Part shown: piece by piece, positions 42,509 through 54,234 of the stretch
Layout: each line of letters begins with the position of its first letter
Numbering within the stretch: position 1 is the first letter of the stretch
NCBI RefSeq assembly: GCF_022539505.1
Contig: NW_025900013.1
Span: 1 to 64,000 of the forward strand
Direction of reading: 5' to 3'
DNA from: Lolium rigidum
Lineage: Eukaryota > Streptophyta > Magnoliopsida > Poales > Poaceae
Length of the DNA stretch: 64,000 nucleotides
Notes under the pieces: model-generated
What the model was told of the DNA's origin: nothing
The model's database searches: none
What the model saw: only the letters and a program-made list of their open reading frames with translations
Made by a program: the position numbers and the translations under genes

Positions 42509-44100
42509 TGTTGGACACACGTCCGTTGGGAACCCCAAGAGGAAGGTGTGATGCGTACAGCAGCAAGTTTTCCCTCAGTAAGAAACCAAGGTTATCGAAC
42601 CAGTAGGAGTCAAGGAACACGTGAAGGTCGTTGGTGGCGGAGTGTAGTGCGGCGCAACACCAGGGATTCCGGCGCCAACGTGGAACCTGCACAACACAAT
42701 CAAAGTACTTTGCCCCAACATAAAAGTGAGATTGTCAATCTCACCAGCTTGCTGTAAACAAAGGATTAAATGTATAGTGTGGAAGATAATGTTTGTTTGT
42801 GAAGAACAGTAAAGAACAAGTATTGCAGTAGATTGTATTTCAGATGTAAAAGAATGGACCGGGGTCCACAGTTCACTAGTGGTGTCTCTCCCATAAGATA
42901 AATAGCATGTTGGGTGAACAAATTACAGTTGGGCAATTGACAAATAGAGAGGGCATAACAATGCACATACATGTCATGATGACTACTATGAAATTTAATC
43001 AGGGCATTACGACAAAGTACATAGACCGCTATCCAGCATGCATCTATGCCTAAAAAGTCCACCTTCAGGTTATCATCCGAACCCCTTCCAGTATTAAGTT
43101 GCAAACAACAGACAATTGCATTAAGTATGGTGCGTAATGTAATCAACACAAATATCCTTAGACAAAGCATTGGTGTTTTATCCCTAGTGGCAACAAGACA
43201 TCCACAACCTTAGAACTTTCTCGTCACTGTCCCGCATTCAATGGAGGCATGAACCCACTATCTAGCATAAATACTCCCTCTTGGAGTTACAAGTATCAAC
43301 TTGGCCGCAGCCTCTACTAGCAACGGAGAGCATGCAAGAACATAAACAACATATATGATAGATTGATAATCAACTTGACATAGTATTCCATATTCATCGG
43401 ATCCCAACAAACACAACATGTAGCATTACAAATAGATGATCTTGATCATGATAGGCAGCTCACAAGATCTAACATGATAGCACAATGAGGAGAAGACCAC
43501 CATCTAGCTACTCGCTATGGACCCATAGTCCAGGGGTGAACTACTCACACATCAATCCGGAGGCGATCATGGTGATGAAGAGTCCTCCGGGAGATGATTC
43601 CCCTCTCCGGCAGGGTGCCGGAGGCGATCTCCTGAATCCCCCGAGATGGGATTGGCGGCGGCGGCGTCTCAGTATGTTTTCTCGTATCGTGGCTCTCGGT
43701 ACTGGGGTTTTCGCGACGAAGGCTTTAAGTAGGCGGAAGGGTAGGGTTGGAGGCGGCACGAGGGGCCCACACCATAGGGCGGCACGGGCCCCACCCAGGC
43801 CGCGCGGCCCTGTGGTGTCGGCGCCTCGTTGCCCCACTTCGTATCCCCTTCGGTCTTCTGGAAGCTTCGTGGAAAAATAAGACCCTGGGCGTAGATTTCG
43901 TCCAATTCCGAGAATATTTCCTTTGTAGGATTTCTGAAACCAAAAACAGCAGAAAACAGCAACTGGCTCTTCGGCATCTCGTCAATAGGTTAGTGCCGGA
44001 AAATGCATAATAATGACGTAAAGTGTGTATAAAACATGTGAGTATCATCATAAAAGTAGCATAGAACATAAGAAATTATAGATACGTTTGAGACGTATCA
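42509..44100 (-). repeat. Element 5 3' LTR
   Basis: A 1592-bp LTR, on the minus strand TGATACGTCTCAAACG to TGTCCAACA. It aligns with both LTRs of element 4. Confidence 0.9.
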
Positions 44101-46700
44101 AGCATCCCCAAGCTTAGTTCCTACTCGCCCTCGAGTATGTAAACGATAACAATGATAATTTCTGAAGTGATATGATATCGTAATCTTGATCAATACTATT
44201 GTAAAGCATATGAGATGAATGCAGCGATTCGAAGCAATGGTAAAGACAATGAGTAAACAACTGAATCATATAGCAAAGACTTTTCATGAATAATACTTTC
44301 AAGACAAGCATCAATAAGACTTGCATAAGAGTTCACTCATAAAGCAATAAATTCTGAGTAGAAAGCTTTGAAGCAACACAAAGGAAGATATAAGTTTCAG
44401 CGGTTGCTTTCAACTTCAACATGTTTATCTCATGGATAATTGTCAACATAAATCAATATAACAAGTGCAATAGGTAAACATGTAAGAATCAATGCACACA
44501 GTTTACACAAGTGTTTGCTTCTAAGATAGAAAGAAGTAGGTAAACTGACTCAATAATAAAGTAGAAGATAGGCCCTCGCAGAGGGAAGCATGGATTACTA
44601 TTTTTGTGCTAGAGCTTTTCATTTTGAAAACATAGAAACAATTTTGTCAACGGTAGTAATAAATCATATGTGTTATGTATAAGACATCTTATAAGTTGCA
44701 AGCCTCATGCATAGATTACCAATAGTGCTCGCACCTTGTCCTAATTAGCTTGGATTAACACGGATTATCATTGCATAACATATGTTTCAACCAAGTGTCA
44801 CAAAGGGGTACCTCTATGCCGCCTGTACAAAGGTCTAAGGAGAAAGATCACATTTGATTTCTCGTTTTTGATTATTCTCAACTTAGACATCCAAGCCGGG
44901 ACAACATAGACAACAGATAATGGAATCCTCTTTAATGCAAAGCATTCAACAACATATAATATTCTCATAAGAGATTGAGGATTAATTGTCCAAACTGAAA
45001 CTTCCACCATGATTCATGGCTTTAGTTAGCGGCCCGAGGTTCATCTCTAACAATATGCATACTCAAACCATTTGATCATGAAAATCGCCCTTACTTCAGA
45101 CAAGACGAACATGCATAGCAACTCACATGATATTCAACAAATGTGTAAAAGTTGATGGCGTCCCCAGAAGCATGGTTACCGCTCAACAAGCAACTTATAA
45201 GAAATAAGATACATAGCTACATATTCTTCACCATAATAGTTTTTAAGGCTATTTTCCCATGAGCTATATATTGCAAAGGCAAAGAATAGAATTTTATAGG
45301 TAGCACTCAAGCAATGTACTTTGGAATGGCAGAGAAATACCATGTAGTAGGTAGGTATGGTGGACACAAATGGCATAGTTTTTGGCTCAAGGATTTGGAT
45401 GCACGAGAAGAATTCCTCTCAATACAAGGCTTAGGCTAGCAAGGTTGTTTGAAGCAAACTTAAGTATAAAATGGTACAGCAAAACATACATAAGAACATA
45501 TTGCAAGCATTATAAGACTCTACGCTGTCTCCTTGTTGTTCAAACACCTTAAGCAGAAAATATCTAGACTCTAGAGAGACCAATCATGCAAACCAAATTT
45601 TAACAAGCTCTATGTAGTTCTTCATTAATAGGTACAAAGTACATGATGCAAGAGCTTAAACATGATCTATATGAGCATAACAATTGCCAAGTATCAAATT
45701 CTTCAAGACATTATACCAATTACCACATGAAGCATTTTCTGTTTCCAACCATATAACAATGAACGAAGCAGTTTCAACCTTCGCCATGAACATTAAAAGT
45801 AAAGCTAAGAACACATGTGTTCATATGCAATAGCGGAGCGTGTCTCTCTCCCACACAAGGAATGCTAGGATCCGATTTTATTCAAACAAAAACAAAAACA
45901 AAAGCAAACAGACGCTCCAAGTAAAGCACATAAGATGTGACGGAATAAAAATATAGTTTCACTAGAGGTGACTCGATAAGTTGTCGATGAAGAAGGGATG
46001 CCTTGGGCATCCCCAAGCTTAGATGCTTGAGTCTTCGTAAAATATGCAGGGATGAACCACGGGGGCATCCCCAAGCTTAGACTTTTCACTCTTCTTGATC
46101 ATATTGTATCATCCTCCTCTCTTGACCCTTGAAAACTTCCTCCATACCAAACTCAAGACAAACTCATTAGAGGGTTAGTGCATAATCAAAAATTCACATA
46201 TTCAGAGGTGACATAATCATTCTTAACACTTCTGGACATTGCACAAAGCTACTGAAAGTTAGTGGAACAAAGAAATCCATCAAACATAGCAAAACAGGCA
46301 ATGCGAAATAAAAGGCAGAATCTGTCAAAATAGAACAATCCGTAAAGACAAAGTTTTCTGGGGCACTTAACTTGCTCAGATGAAAATGCTCAAATTGAGT
46401 GAAAGTTGCGTACATATCTGAGGATCACGCACGTAAATTAGCAGATTTTTCTGAGTTATTTACAGTCAGGGCTGCTCAATTTCGTGACAGTAAGAAATCT
46501 GTTTCTGCGCAGTAATCCAAATCTAGTATCATCTTTACTATCAAAGACTTTACTTGGCACAACAATGCAATAAAATAAAGATAAGGAGAGTTTGCTACAG
46601 TAGTAACAACTTCCAAGACTAAAATATAAAACAAAAGTTCTGTAGTAAAATAATGGGTTGTCTCCCGTAAGCGCTTTTCTTTAACGCCTTTCAGCTAGGC
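44101..46700 (-). other. Element 5 3' non-coding region with PPT
   Basis: The PPT (minus strand CTAAGCTTGGGGATGCT) is at 44101-44117. Two more copies of CTAAGCTTGGGGATGCC lie at 46006-46022 and 46064-46080. The region matches the element 4 3' region and holds no supported gene. Confidence 0.75.
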
Positions 46701-46714
46701 GCAGAAAGTGTGAA

Positions 46715-47267
46715 TCAAGTATTATCAAGAGATGAAGCATCAACATCATAATTTATTCTAATAATAGAATCATAAGGTAACTTCATTCTCTTTCTAGGGA
46801 AGTGTTCCATACCTTTCTTGAGAGGAAATTGATACTTAATATTACCTTCCTTCATATCAATAGTAGCACCAACGAGTTCGAAGAAAAGGTCTTCCCAATA
46901 TAATGGGACAAGATGCATTGCATTCAATGTCCAAGACAACAAAATCAACGGGGACAAGGTTATTGTTAACCATAATGCGAACATTATCAATCCTCCCCAA
47001 AGGTTTCTTTATAGCATGATCAGCAAGATTAACATCCAAATAACAATTTTTCAATGGTGGCAAGTCAAGCATATCATAGATTTTCGTAGGCATAACAGAA
47101 ATACTTGCACCAAGATCACATAAATCGTTACAATCAAAATCATTGAACTTCATCTTAATGATGGGCTCCCAACCATCTTCTAACTTCCTAGGAATAGAAG
47201 TCTCAAGTTTTAGTTTATCTTCTCTTGCTTTTATGAGAGCATTTGTAATATGTTTTGTAAAGGCCAA
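46715..47267 (-). pseudogene. Element 5 aspartic protease, frameshifted
   Basis: An open segment at 46857-47267 has LCDLGASISVMPTKIYDML, the DxGA active-site region of Athila-like Gypsy proteases (with Leu in place of Thr/Ser), and CPIILGRPFLRT. The reading then shifts frame near 46870 into 46715-46990, ending with IDMKEGNIKYQFPLKKGMEHFP and a stop. No RT follows. Confidence 0.75.
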
Positions 47268-47562
47268 ATTTATAGCACTAGCATTGGGACTTTTAGCAAG
47301 TTTTTGTAATAACTTTATAACTTCAGAGATATGACAATCATAAAAATCTAAACCACTATGATCTATAGCAATGGGATCATTGTCCCCAATATTTTGAAAA
47401 ATTTCAGCAGTTTTATCAATTTAGCAGTTTCAGGCAGTTTTGCACGCTTTGCACTAGGAGTAGAAACATTGCTAACACCAATTATTTTACCATTGATAGT
47501 AGGAGGTTTAGAAACATGTGAAGCATCATCATTACTAGTGGTGGTAATAGTCCAAACTTTAG

Positions 47563-48816
47563 CTACATTATTCTCTTTAGCAAGTTTTTCGTTTTCTTCT
47601 CTTTCCCACACCTAGCATGCAATTCAGCCATCAATCTAATATTCTCATTAATTCGAACTTGGATGGCGTTTGATGTAGCAAATGACTTAATATATTTATC
47701 TTCATTAGGCATAACTTTCAATTTTAAAAGATCAATATCAACAGCAAGACTGTCAACCTTAGAAGCAAGAATATCAATTTTACCAAGCTTTTCCTCAACA
47801 GATTTGTTAAAAGCAGTTTGTGTACTAATGAATTCTTTAAGCATGGCTTCAAGACCAGGGGGTACACTTCTATTATTGTTGTAAGAATTACCATAATAAT
47901 TACCATAACCATTACCATTATTAGAAGGATATGGCCTATAGTTGTTACCAGAATTATTCCTATAAGCATTGTTGTTGAAATTATTATTTTTAATGAAGTT
48001 CACATCAACATGTTCTTCTTGGGCAACCAATGAAGCTAAAGGAACATTATTAGGATCAACATTAGATCTACCATTCACAAGCATATACATAATAGCATCA
48101 ATCTTATCACTCAAGGAGGAGGTTTCTTCAACAGAATTTACCTTCTTACCTTGTGGAGCCCTTTCAGTGTGCCATTCAGAGTAATTGATCATCATATTAT
48201 CAAGAAGCTTTGTTGCCGCCCCCAAAGTAATGTACATAAAAGTACCTCCAGCAGCTGAATCCAATAGGTTCCGCGAAGAAAAATTCAGTCCTGCATAAAA
48301 GGTTTGGATGATCATCCAAGTAGTCAGTCCATGGGTAGGGCAATTCTTCACCAAAGATTTCATTCTCTCCCATGCTTGAGCAACATGTTCATTATCCAAT
48401 TGCTTAAAATTCATTATGCTACTTCTCAAAGATATAATTTTAGCAGGAGGATAATATCTACAAATGAAAGCATCCTTACATTTAGTCCATGAATCAATAC
48501 TATTCTTAGGCAAAGATAGCAACCAATCTTTAGCTCTTCCTCTTAAGGAGAAAGGAAACAATTTCAATTTTATAATGTCTCCATCTACATCTTTATACTT
48601 TTGCATTTCACAAAGTTCAACAAAATTATTAAGATGGGCAGCAGCATCATCAGAACTAACACCAGAAAATTACTCTCTCATAACAACATTTAGTAAAGCA
48701 GGTTTAATTTCAAAAAAATCTGCTGTAGTAGCAGGTGGAGCAATAGGTGTGCATAGGAAATCATTATTATTTGTGCTAGTGAAGTCACACAACTTAGTAT
48801 TCTCAGGGGTATTCAT
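47563..48816 (-). pseudogene. Element 5 gag with one internal stop
   Basis: Probable start at 48816 (MNTPENTKLCDF). An in-frame TAA at 48670-48672 interrupts it just before the gag core. After that, 347 codons are open: FPFSLRGRAKDWLLSLP, FICRYYPPAKI and EHVAQAWERMKSLV are typical retrotransposon gag motifs, followed by an Asn/Tyr/Gly-rich low-complexity stretch (NNNFNNNAYRNN) and a coiled-coil C-terminus. A frame change near 47580 separates it from the protease frame. Damage is light. Confidence 0.8.
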
Positions 48817-49053
48817 TTTAGCAGTAGTAAATAAAGCAAACTAAATAAAGTAAATGCAAGTAACTAATCTTTTTGTGTTTTTAATATAGAGAACGCAAAC
48901 AAGACAGTAAATAAAGTAAAGCTAGTAACTACTTTTTTTTTGTGTTTTTGATATAGGGAACAAACAAAGCAGTAAATAAAGTAAAGTAAAGCAAGACAAA
49001 AACAAAGTAAAGAGATTGGATGTGGGAGACTCCCCTTGCAGCGTGTCTTGATC

Positions 49054-49158
49054 TCCCCGGCAACGGCGCCGTGAAAAAGTCTCGCCGGCGTGCAGTTGAC
49101 CTGGGAGATAGAAATCTTTGTGGTGTAACTTTTCTTCAGGTCCCCGGCAACGGCGCCA
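49054..49158 (-). promoter_or_regulatory. Duplicated primer-binding block of element 5
   Basis: The minus strand carries the block (T/C)GGCGCCGTTGCCGGGGA twice, at 49054-49071 and 49141-49158. Element 4 has it once. The copy next to the LTR has the canonical TGG start and lies 21 bases from the LTR. Confidence 0.7.
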
Positions 49159-49179
49159 GAAAAAGTCTTGTTGTTGGCG

Positions 49180-50495
49180 TGTTGGACACACGTCCGTTGG
49201 GAACCCCAAGAGGAAGGTGTGATGTGTACAGTAGCAAGTTTTCCCTCAGTAAGAAACCAAGGTTATCGAACCAGTAGAGTCAAGGAACACGTGAAGGTCG
49301 TTGGTGGCGGAGTGTAGTGCGGCGCAACACCAGGGATTCCGGCGCCAACGTGGAACCTGCACAACACAATCAAAGTACTTTGCCCCAATGTAACAGTGAG
49401 GTTGTCAGTCTCACCGGCTTGCTGTAAACAAAGGATTAAATGTATAGTGTGGAAGATGATGTTTGTTTGCGAAGAACAGTAAAGAACAAGTATTGCAGTA
49501 GATTGTATTACAGATGTAAAAGAATGGACCGGGGTCCACAGTTCACTAGTTGTGTCTCTCCCATAAGATAAATAGCATGTTGGGTGAATATATTACAGTT
49601 GGGCAATTGACAAATAGAGAGGGCATAACAATGCACATACATGTCACGATGACTACTATGAGATTTAATTAGGGCATTACGACAAAGTACATAGACCGCT
49701 ATCCAGCATGCATCTATGCCTAAAAAGTCCACCTTCGAGGTTATCATCCGAACCCCTTCCAAGTATTAAGTTGCAAACAACGGACAATTGCATTAAGTAT
49801 GGTGCGTAATGTAATCAACACAAATATCCTTAGACAAAGCATTGATGTTTTATCCCTAGTGGCAACATCACATCCACAACCTTAGAACTTTCGTCACTCG
49901 TCCTGCATTCAATGGAGGAATGAACCCACTATCGAGCATAAATACTCCCTCTTGGAGTTACAAGTATCAACTTGGCCAGAGCCTCTACTAGCAACGGAGA
50001 GCATGAAAGAACATAAACAACATATATGATAGATTGATAATCAACTTGACATAGTATTCCATATTCATCGGATCCCAACAAACACAACATGTAGCATTAC
50101 AAATAGATGATCTTAATCATGATAGGCAGCTCACAAGATTTAACATGATAGCACAATGAGGAGAAGACCACCATCTAGCTACTGCTATGGACCCATAGTC
50201 CAGGGGTGAACTACTTACACATCAATCCGGAGGCGATCATGGTGATGAAGAGTCCTCCGGGAGATGATTCCCCTCTCCGGCAGGGTGCCGGAGGCGATCT
50301 CCTGAATCCCCCGAGATGGGATTGGCGGCGGCGGCGTCTCAGTATGTTTTCTCGTATCGTGGCTCTCGGTACTGGGGTTTTCGCGACGAAGGATTTAAGT
50401 AGGCGGAAGGGTAGGGTTGGAGGCGGCGCGAGGGGCCCACACCATAGGGCGGCGCGGGCCCCACCCAGGCCACGCGGCCCTGTGGTGTCGGCGCC
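49180..50495 (-). repeat. Element 5 5' LTR, incomplete
   Basis: It aligns with 42509-43830 with few differences and stops in the middle of the LTR at 50495, where element 6 starts. Confidence 0.9.
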
Positions 50496-51894
50496 TGATA
50501 CGTCCAAAACGTATCTACTTTCCCGAACACTTTTGCTGTTGTTTTGCCTCTAATTTGTGTATTTTGGATGCAACTAACACGGACTAACGATGTTTTCAGC
50601 AGAACTGTTCTGGTGTCTCGTTTTTGTGCAGAAATCCAACTTTCAGGAAAATCCTCGTAATTTATACGAAAGGTCCTATTTTTCCAGAAGACTCACGGAG
50701 CCAGAAGGGCAAGTCAGGGGGAGGCCCGAGGGCCCCACACCCTAGGGCGGCGCGGCCCAGGAGGGGGGCGCGCGGCCCTAGCGTGTGGCCCCCTCGGCCG
50801 GCCTCCGACGCCCTCCTTCGGACTACTTATCGGCCTCGACCTAAAAACGCACAGAGAGAAGTCGAAGTCGCCAGAAACCCTCCAGAACGCCGCCACATCG
50901 CGAAACTCCGTCTCGGGAGCCAGAAGTCTCCGTTCTGGCACTCCGCCGGGACGGGGAATTGGAAGAGATCATTGCCATCATCACCACCGATGCCTCTCCA
51001 TCGACCAGCCATGTTTCCCCCATCCATGTGTGAGTAATTCCCCCGCTGTAGGCTGAAGGGGATGGTAGGGATTGGATGAGATTGGTCATGTAATAGTGTA
51101 AGATTGTTAGGGCATAGTGCCTAGTGTCCGTAATTGGTACTTTGATGATATTGTTGCAACTTGTTATGCTTAATGCTTGTCACTAGGGCCCGAGTGCCAT
51201 GATCTCAGATCTGAACATGTTATTATTTCATCATGACATTCATTGTTTATGGTCTTACCTGCAAGTTGTATACACATGTCGCTGTCTGGAACCAATGGCC
51301 CCGAAGTGACAGAAATCGGGACAACCGGAGGGGATGGTAGTGATGTGAGGATCACATGTGTTCACGAAGTGTTAATGCTTTGCTCCGGTGCTCTATTAAA
51401 AGGAGTACTTTAATATCCAGTAGATTCCCTTGAGGCCCGGCTGCCACCGGCTAGTAGGACAAAAGATGTTGTGCAAGTTTCTCATTGCGAGCACGTACGA
51501 CTATAATTGGAACACATGCCTATTGATTGCTTTGTACTTAGACACCGTTTTATTATTATCTGCAAATGCCCTGCTTGATTGTTACATGAGTTTCTCTCAT
51601 CCATGCAACGCCTGTTATCCGTCCCCGTGCCTACGATATTTTAATCCTGCTGTTTACTATAATCACTACTGTTGTCTCGTTACTCTGTCGCTGTTATTTC
51701 ACTATTGCTATCGTTACAAAACTGTTACTACTCGATAAACTCTTGCGAGCAAGTCCGTTTCCAGTGTAGCTGAATTGACAACTCCGTCTGTTAAGGCTTT
51801 CAAGTATTCTTTGTCTCCCCTTGTGTCGAATCAATAAATTGGGTTTTACTACCCACGAAGACTCGATGCGATCCCCTATACTTGTGGGTTATCA
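50496..51894 (+). repeat. Element 6 5' LTR
   Basis: A 1399-bp sequence with TG...CA ends, followed after 11 bases by the PBS-like CGGCGCCGTTGCCGGGGA (51906-51923), which has C in place of the usual first T. No second copy is present to confirm the borders; they are inferred from the PBS and from similarity of the LTR ends to those of element 7. Confidence 0.75.
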
Positions 51895-51981
51895 AGACCG
51901 TTTTCCGGCGCCGTTGCCGGGGAGCATAGCTTTAGTTGGAAGTTCACTTGGATTGATATTGTTCGCTGCAAATTCTCCATC

Positions 51982-53661
51982 ATGGGTAAAACTCGCGATC
52001 CTAAAGTCGCCATATTACCATCCACTACAAGAAAAGGTACAACTCTGAGTACCTCTGCTGCTCTTGATTCACCATCTGTGATTGATAAACTTGTTTCACC
52101 GCCACAAGCTTCACTTGCTGGTACCTCTGCTGAATCTGAAAACTCTTATGATATTGATAATGTTTCTGCTGTGCTTGATGATAGTGGTTCATTGGGATCC
52201 TTTCTAGATGCTACAATTGCTAGGTCTAGACAAATTGAAAATACTGAAACTCCTAATGCTACTACACCCGTTAATTCACCCGAACTTGATTATTCTAGTG
52301 ATGATCCAGATGAAGATTATGTGGAGCTTAATGATGATTTTATTAATAGATGCAATGCTACTGCTGATGCAAGTAAAATTAAAAAGTTTCTCAAACAATA
52401 TACTGTTAGACATAAGTTATCTCCTGATCCTAAATTTGCCACATCTCCTATATGCATTAAGGATAAAGATTATGATTTTTCTCTTGATTTATCTCATATA
52501 GCTATTGTAGAGAAAGCACCCTTTTGTGGTACTGAAAAAGAAAGTGTTGTAGAACACATGATTGAACTTTCTTCTATGAGTAGCTTGTTTTCTGATGATA
52601 TTAAGATGCGTACTTATTTTGTCGCTAAAATTTTTCCTTTCTCATTAAAGGATGATGCTAAAACTTGGTATAATAATTTGCCTCCTGGTTCTATTAAAAG
52701 CCCAACTGATTTGCGCGATGTTTTCTTTCGAAAATACTTTCCTACTAGTGCTCAACATGTTGCTTTACAGAAAATTTATAGATTTGACCAGGGAGATGAA
52801 GAGAAATTGCCTGAGGCTTGGGCAAGATTTTGTTCTCTTATCAGAGCTCGACCTGGACATGATTTAGAAAAGAATGATTTACTTGATATATTTTATAGTG
52901 GACTAACCATTGAGTCTAGGGCATACCTGGATAGTTGTGCTGGTTGTGTTTTCAAGAAAAGAACTCCGGACGAAGCTGAAGAATTATTGGCTAAAATAGG
53001 CCGGAATCATGATGATTGGACTACGCCTGAACCAACTCCAACGCCAATATTGAAGAAGAGGGGTTTAATTCAATTGAATGATGAAGATATGAGGGAAGCC
53101 AAGAAGTCTCTCAAGGAGAAAGGTATTAAATCTGAAGATGTGAAGAATCTACCTCCCATAGAAGATATACGTGAGATAATTCCCCCTTCATCCATGATTA
53201 AGGTAAACTCCCTTCAACGCTTTACTAGGGAAGATATTCCGTATTCAAAACCTCCTGCGCAACGCTTAGATGAGTTTGATAATTATATTGTTAAGCAAGA
53301 AAATTTTAATATGAGAGTAGAGAATCATTTAATGGAAAATTCTCGAGCTATTGGTGAATTGCATGATATTGTGGAGAGAATCTCCAATGATGTTAAGATG
53401 CTTGTTAAACATTTTCAAATGGTTCAAACTCAAATTGATCAGCTTACTAAAGTGCAAAATGACTTATTAAAAAATAATTCTAAAGAGAAACATGCTTATG
53501 AAGTAACAACTAGAGGTGGTGTCTCTACCCAGGATCCTCTATATCCTGAAGGGCATCCCAAAAGAATTGAACAAGATTCTCAACGCATTGAACCTAGTGC
53601 TCCTCCTAAGAAAAAGAAGAAGAAACATAAAAATGTTGTAGAATCCTCTCGAACCCGTTAA
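51982..53661 (+). CDS. Element 6 gag, intact
   Basis: An undamaged 559-codon ORF. The N-terminal 170 residues are Ser/Asp/Thr-rich. The gag core lies at about residues 190-340 (IFPFSLKDDAKTWYNNLP, FRKYFPTSAQHV, LPEAWARFCSLI). After it come DEDMREAKKSLKEKGIKSEDV, a coiled-coil part around residues 440-500, and a basic C-terminus (KKKKKKHKNVVESS). Type and order fit gag of Athila-like grass Gypsy elements. It forms the particle shell; the intact frame suggests relatively recent activity. Confidence 0.85.
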   Translation: MGKTRDPKVAILPSTTRKGTTLSTSAALDSPSVIDKLVSPPQASLAGTSAESENSYDIDNVSAVLDDSGSLGSFLDATIARSRQIENTETPNATTPVNSPELDYSSDDPDEDYVELNDDFINRCNATADASKIKKFLKQYTVRHKLSPDPKFATSPICIKDKDYDFSLDLSHIAIVEKAPFCGTEKESVVEHMIELSSMSSLFSDDIKMRTYFVAKIFPFSLKDDAKTWYNNLPPGSIKSPTDLRDVFFRKYFPTSAQHVALQKIYRFDQGDEEKLPEAWARFCSLIRARPGHDLEKNDLLDIFYSGLTIESRAYLDSCAGCVFKKRTPDEAEELLAKIGRNHDDWTTPEPTPTPILKKRGLIQLNDEDMREAKKSLKEKGIKSEDVKNLPPIEDIREIIPPSSMIKVNSLQRFTREDIPYSKPPAQRLDEFDNYIVKQENFNMRVENHLMENSRAIGELHDIVERISNDVKMLVKHFQMVQTQIDQLTKVQNDLLKNNSKEKHAYEVTTRGGVSTQDPLYPEGHPKRIEQDSQRIEPSAPPKKKKKKHKNVVESSRTR

Positions 53662-53699
53662 TGATCCTAATAGTATTTCTATTTCGATGCTGAAACTAA

Positions 53700-54234
53700 A
53701 AGTGGTAATGAACATGATAATAATAATGGTAATGATAAGAATGATGTTTCGATAAAGAAGAAGTTGAAGATGAACCTCGAGAAGCAAGATAAAAATAAAA
53801 AGTATACTAAAGAAGATTTTATTGCTAAGAAACATGGTAATGAAAGGGAACCTTGGGTGCAAAAGCAAATGCCTTTTCCTGCTAAGAAACTAAAATCAAA
53901 GGAAGAAGAACACTATAATAAATTTTTTGATTGGATGAAACCTTTATTCTTGCAAATCCCTTTGACTGATGCTATTAAATTGCCTCCTTATTCAAAGTAT
54001 ATGAAAGATATTGTTACTAACAAAAGGAAAATCCCCAATGAGGAAATTTCCACTATGCTTTCTAATTACTCTTTTAATGGCAAGGTTCCAAAGAAGTTGG
54101 GCGACCTGGTATACCTACTATTCCTTGTTCTATTAAGAATAATTATGTTAAAACTGCTCTATGTGACTTGGGAGCCGGTGTTAGTGTTATGCCTTTTTCT
54201 CTCTATAAGAGACTTTACTTAGATAAGTTGATAC
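53700..54234 (+). pseudogene. Element 6 gag-protease junction, interrupted
   Basis: An open segment from 53764 reads EDFIAKKHGNEREPWVQ, FFDWMKPLFLQIPLTDAIK and KKLGD. The frame then shifts near 54105 to one containing LCDLGAGVSVMPFSLYKRL, the protease active-site region. Element 7 interrupts it directly after YLDKL, before the rest of the domain. Confidence 0.75.

Larger units (their letters stand above)
42509..50495 (-). mobile_element. Element 5: gag-protease Gypsy element, 5' LTR cut
   Basis: Same family as element 4, opposite orientation. The 3' LTR (42509-44100) is complete; the 5' LTR (49180-50495) is cut where element 6 starts, losing about 280 bp. The internal region has PPT (44101-44117), a 2.6-kb non-coding part, protease, gag and a duplicated PBS block. 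No RT or integrase. The left target-site bases are TGCCG (42504-42508); the matching right copy is not in the window. Confidence 0.9.
50496..54234 (+). mobile_element. Element 6: Athila-like Gypsy element, left part
   Basis: The 5' LTR (50496-51894, TGATACGTCC...TTATCA) is followed by PBS, an intact gag and part of the protease, which is cut by the insertion of element 7 at 54235. The remainder (RT, integrase, 3' LTR) is not in the window. It was inserted in the element 5 LTR; the bases before it are GCGCC. Confidence 0.85.

Noticed and set aside
43485..43880. 131-codon frame in the element 5 LTR
   Set aside because: LTR sequence rich in GC; the counterpart at 50206-50553 runs into element 6. 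No protein motif.
52208..52501. Alternative-frame open stretch within element 6 gag
   Set aside because: It overlaps the intact gag frame and is low-complexity Leu/Ile/Met sequence.
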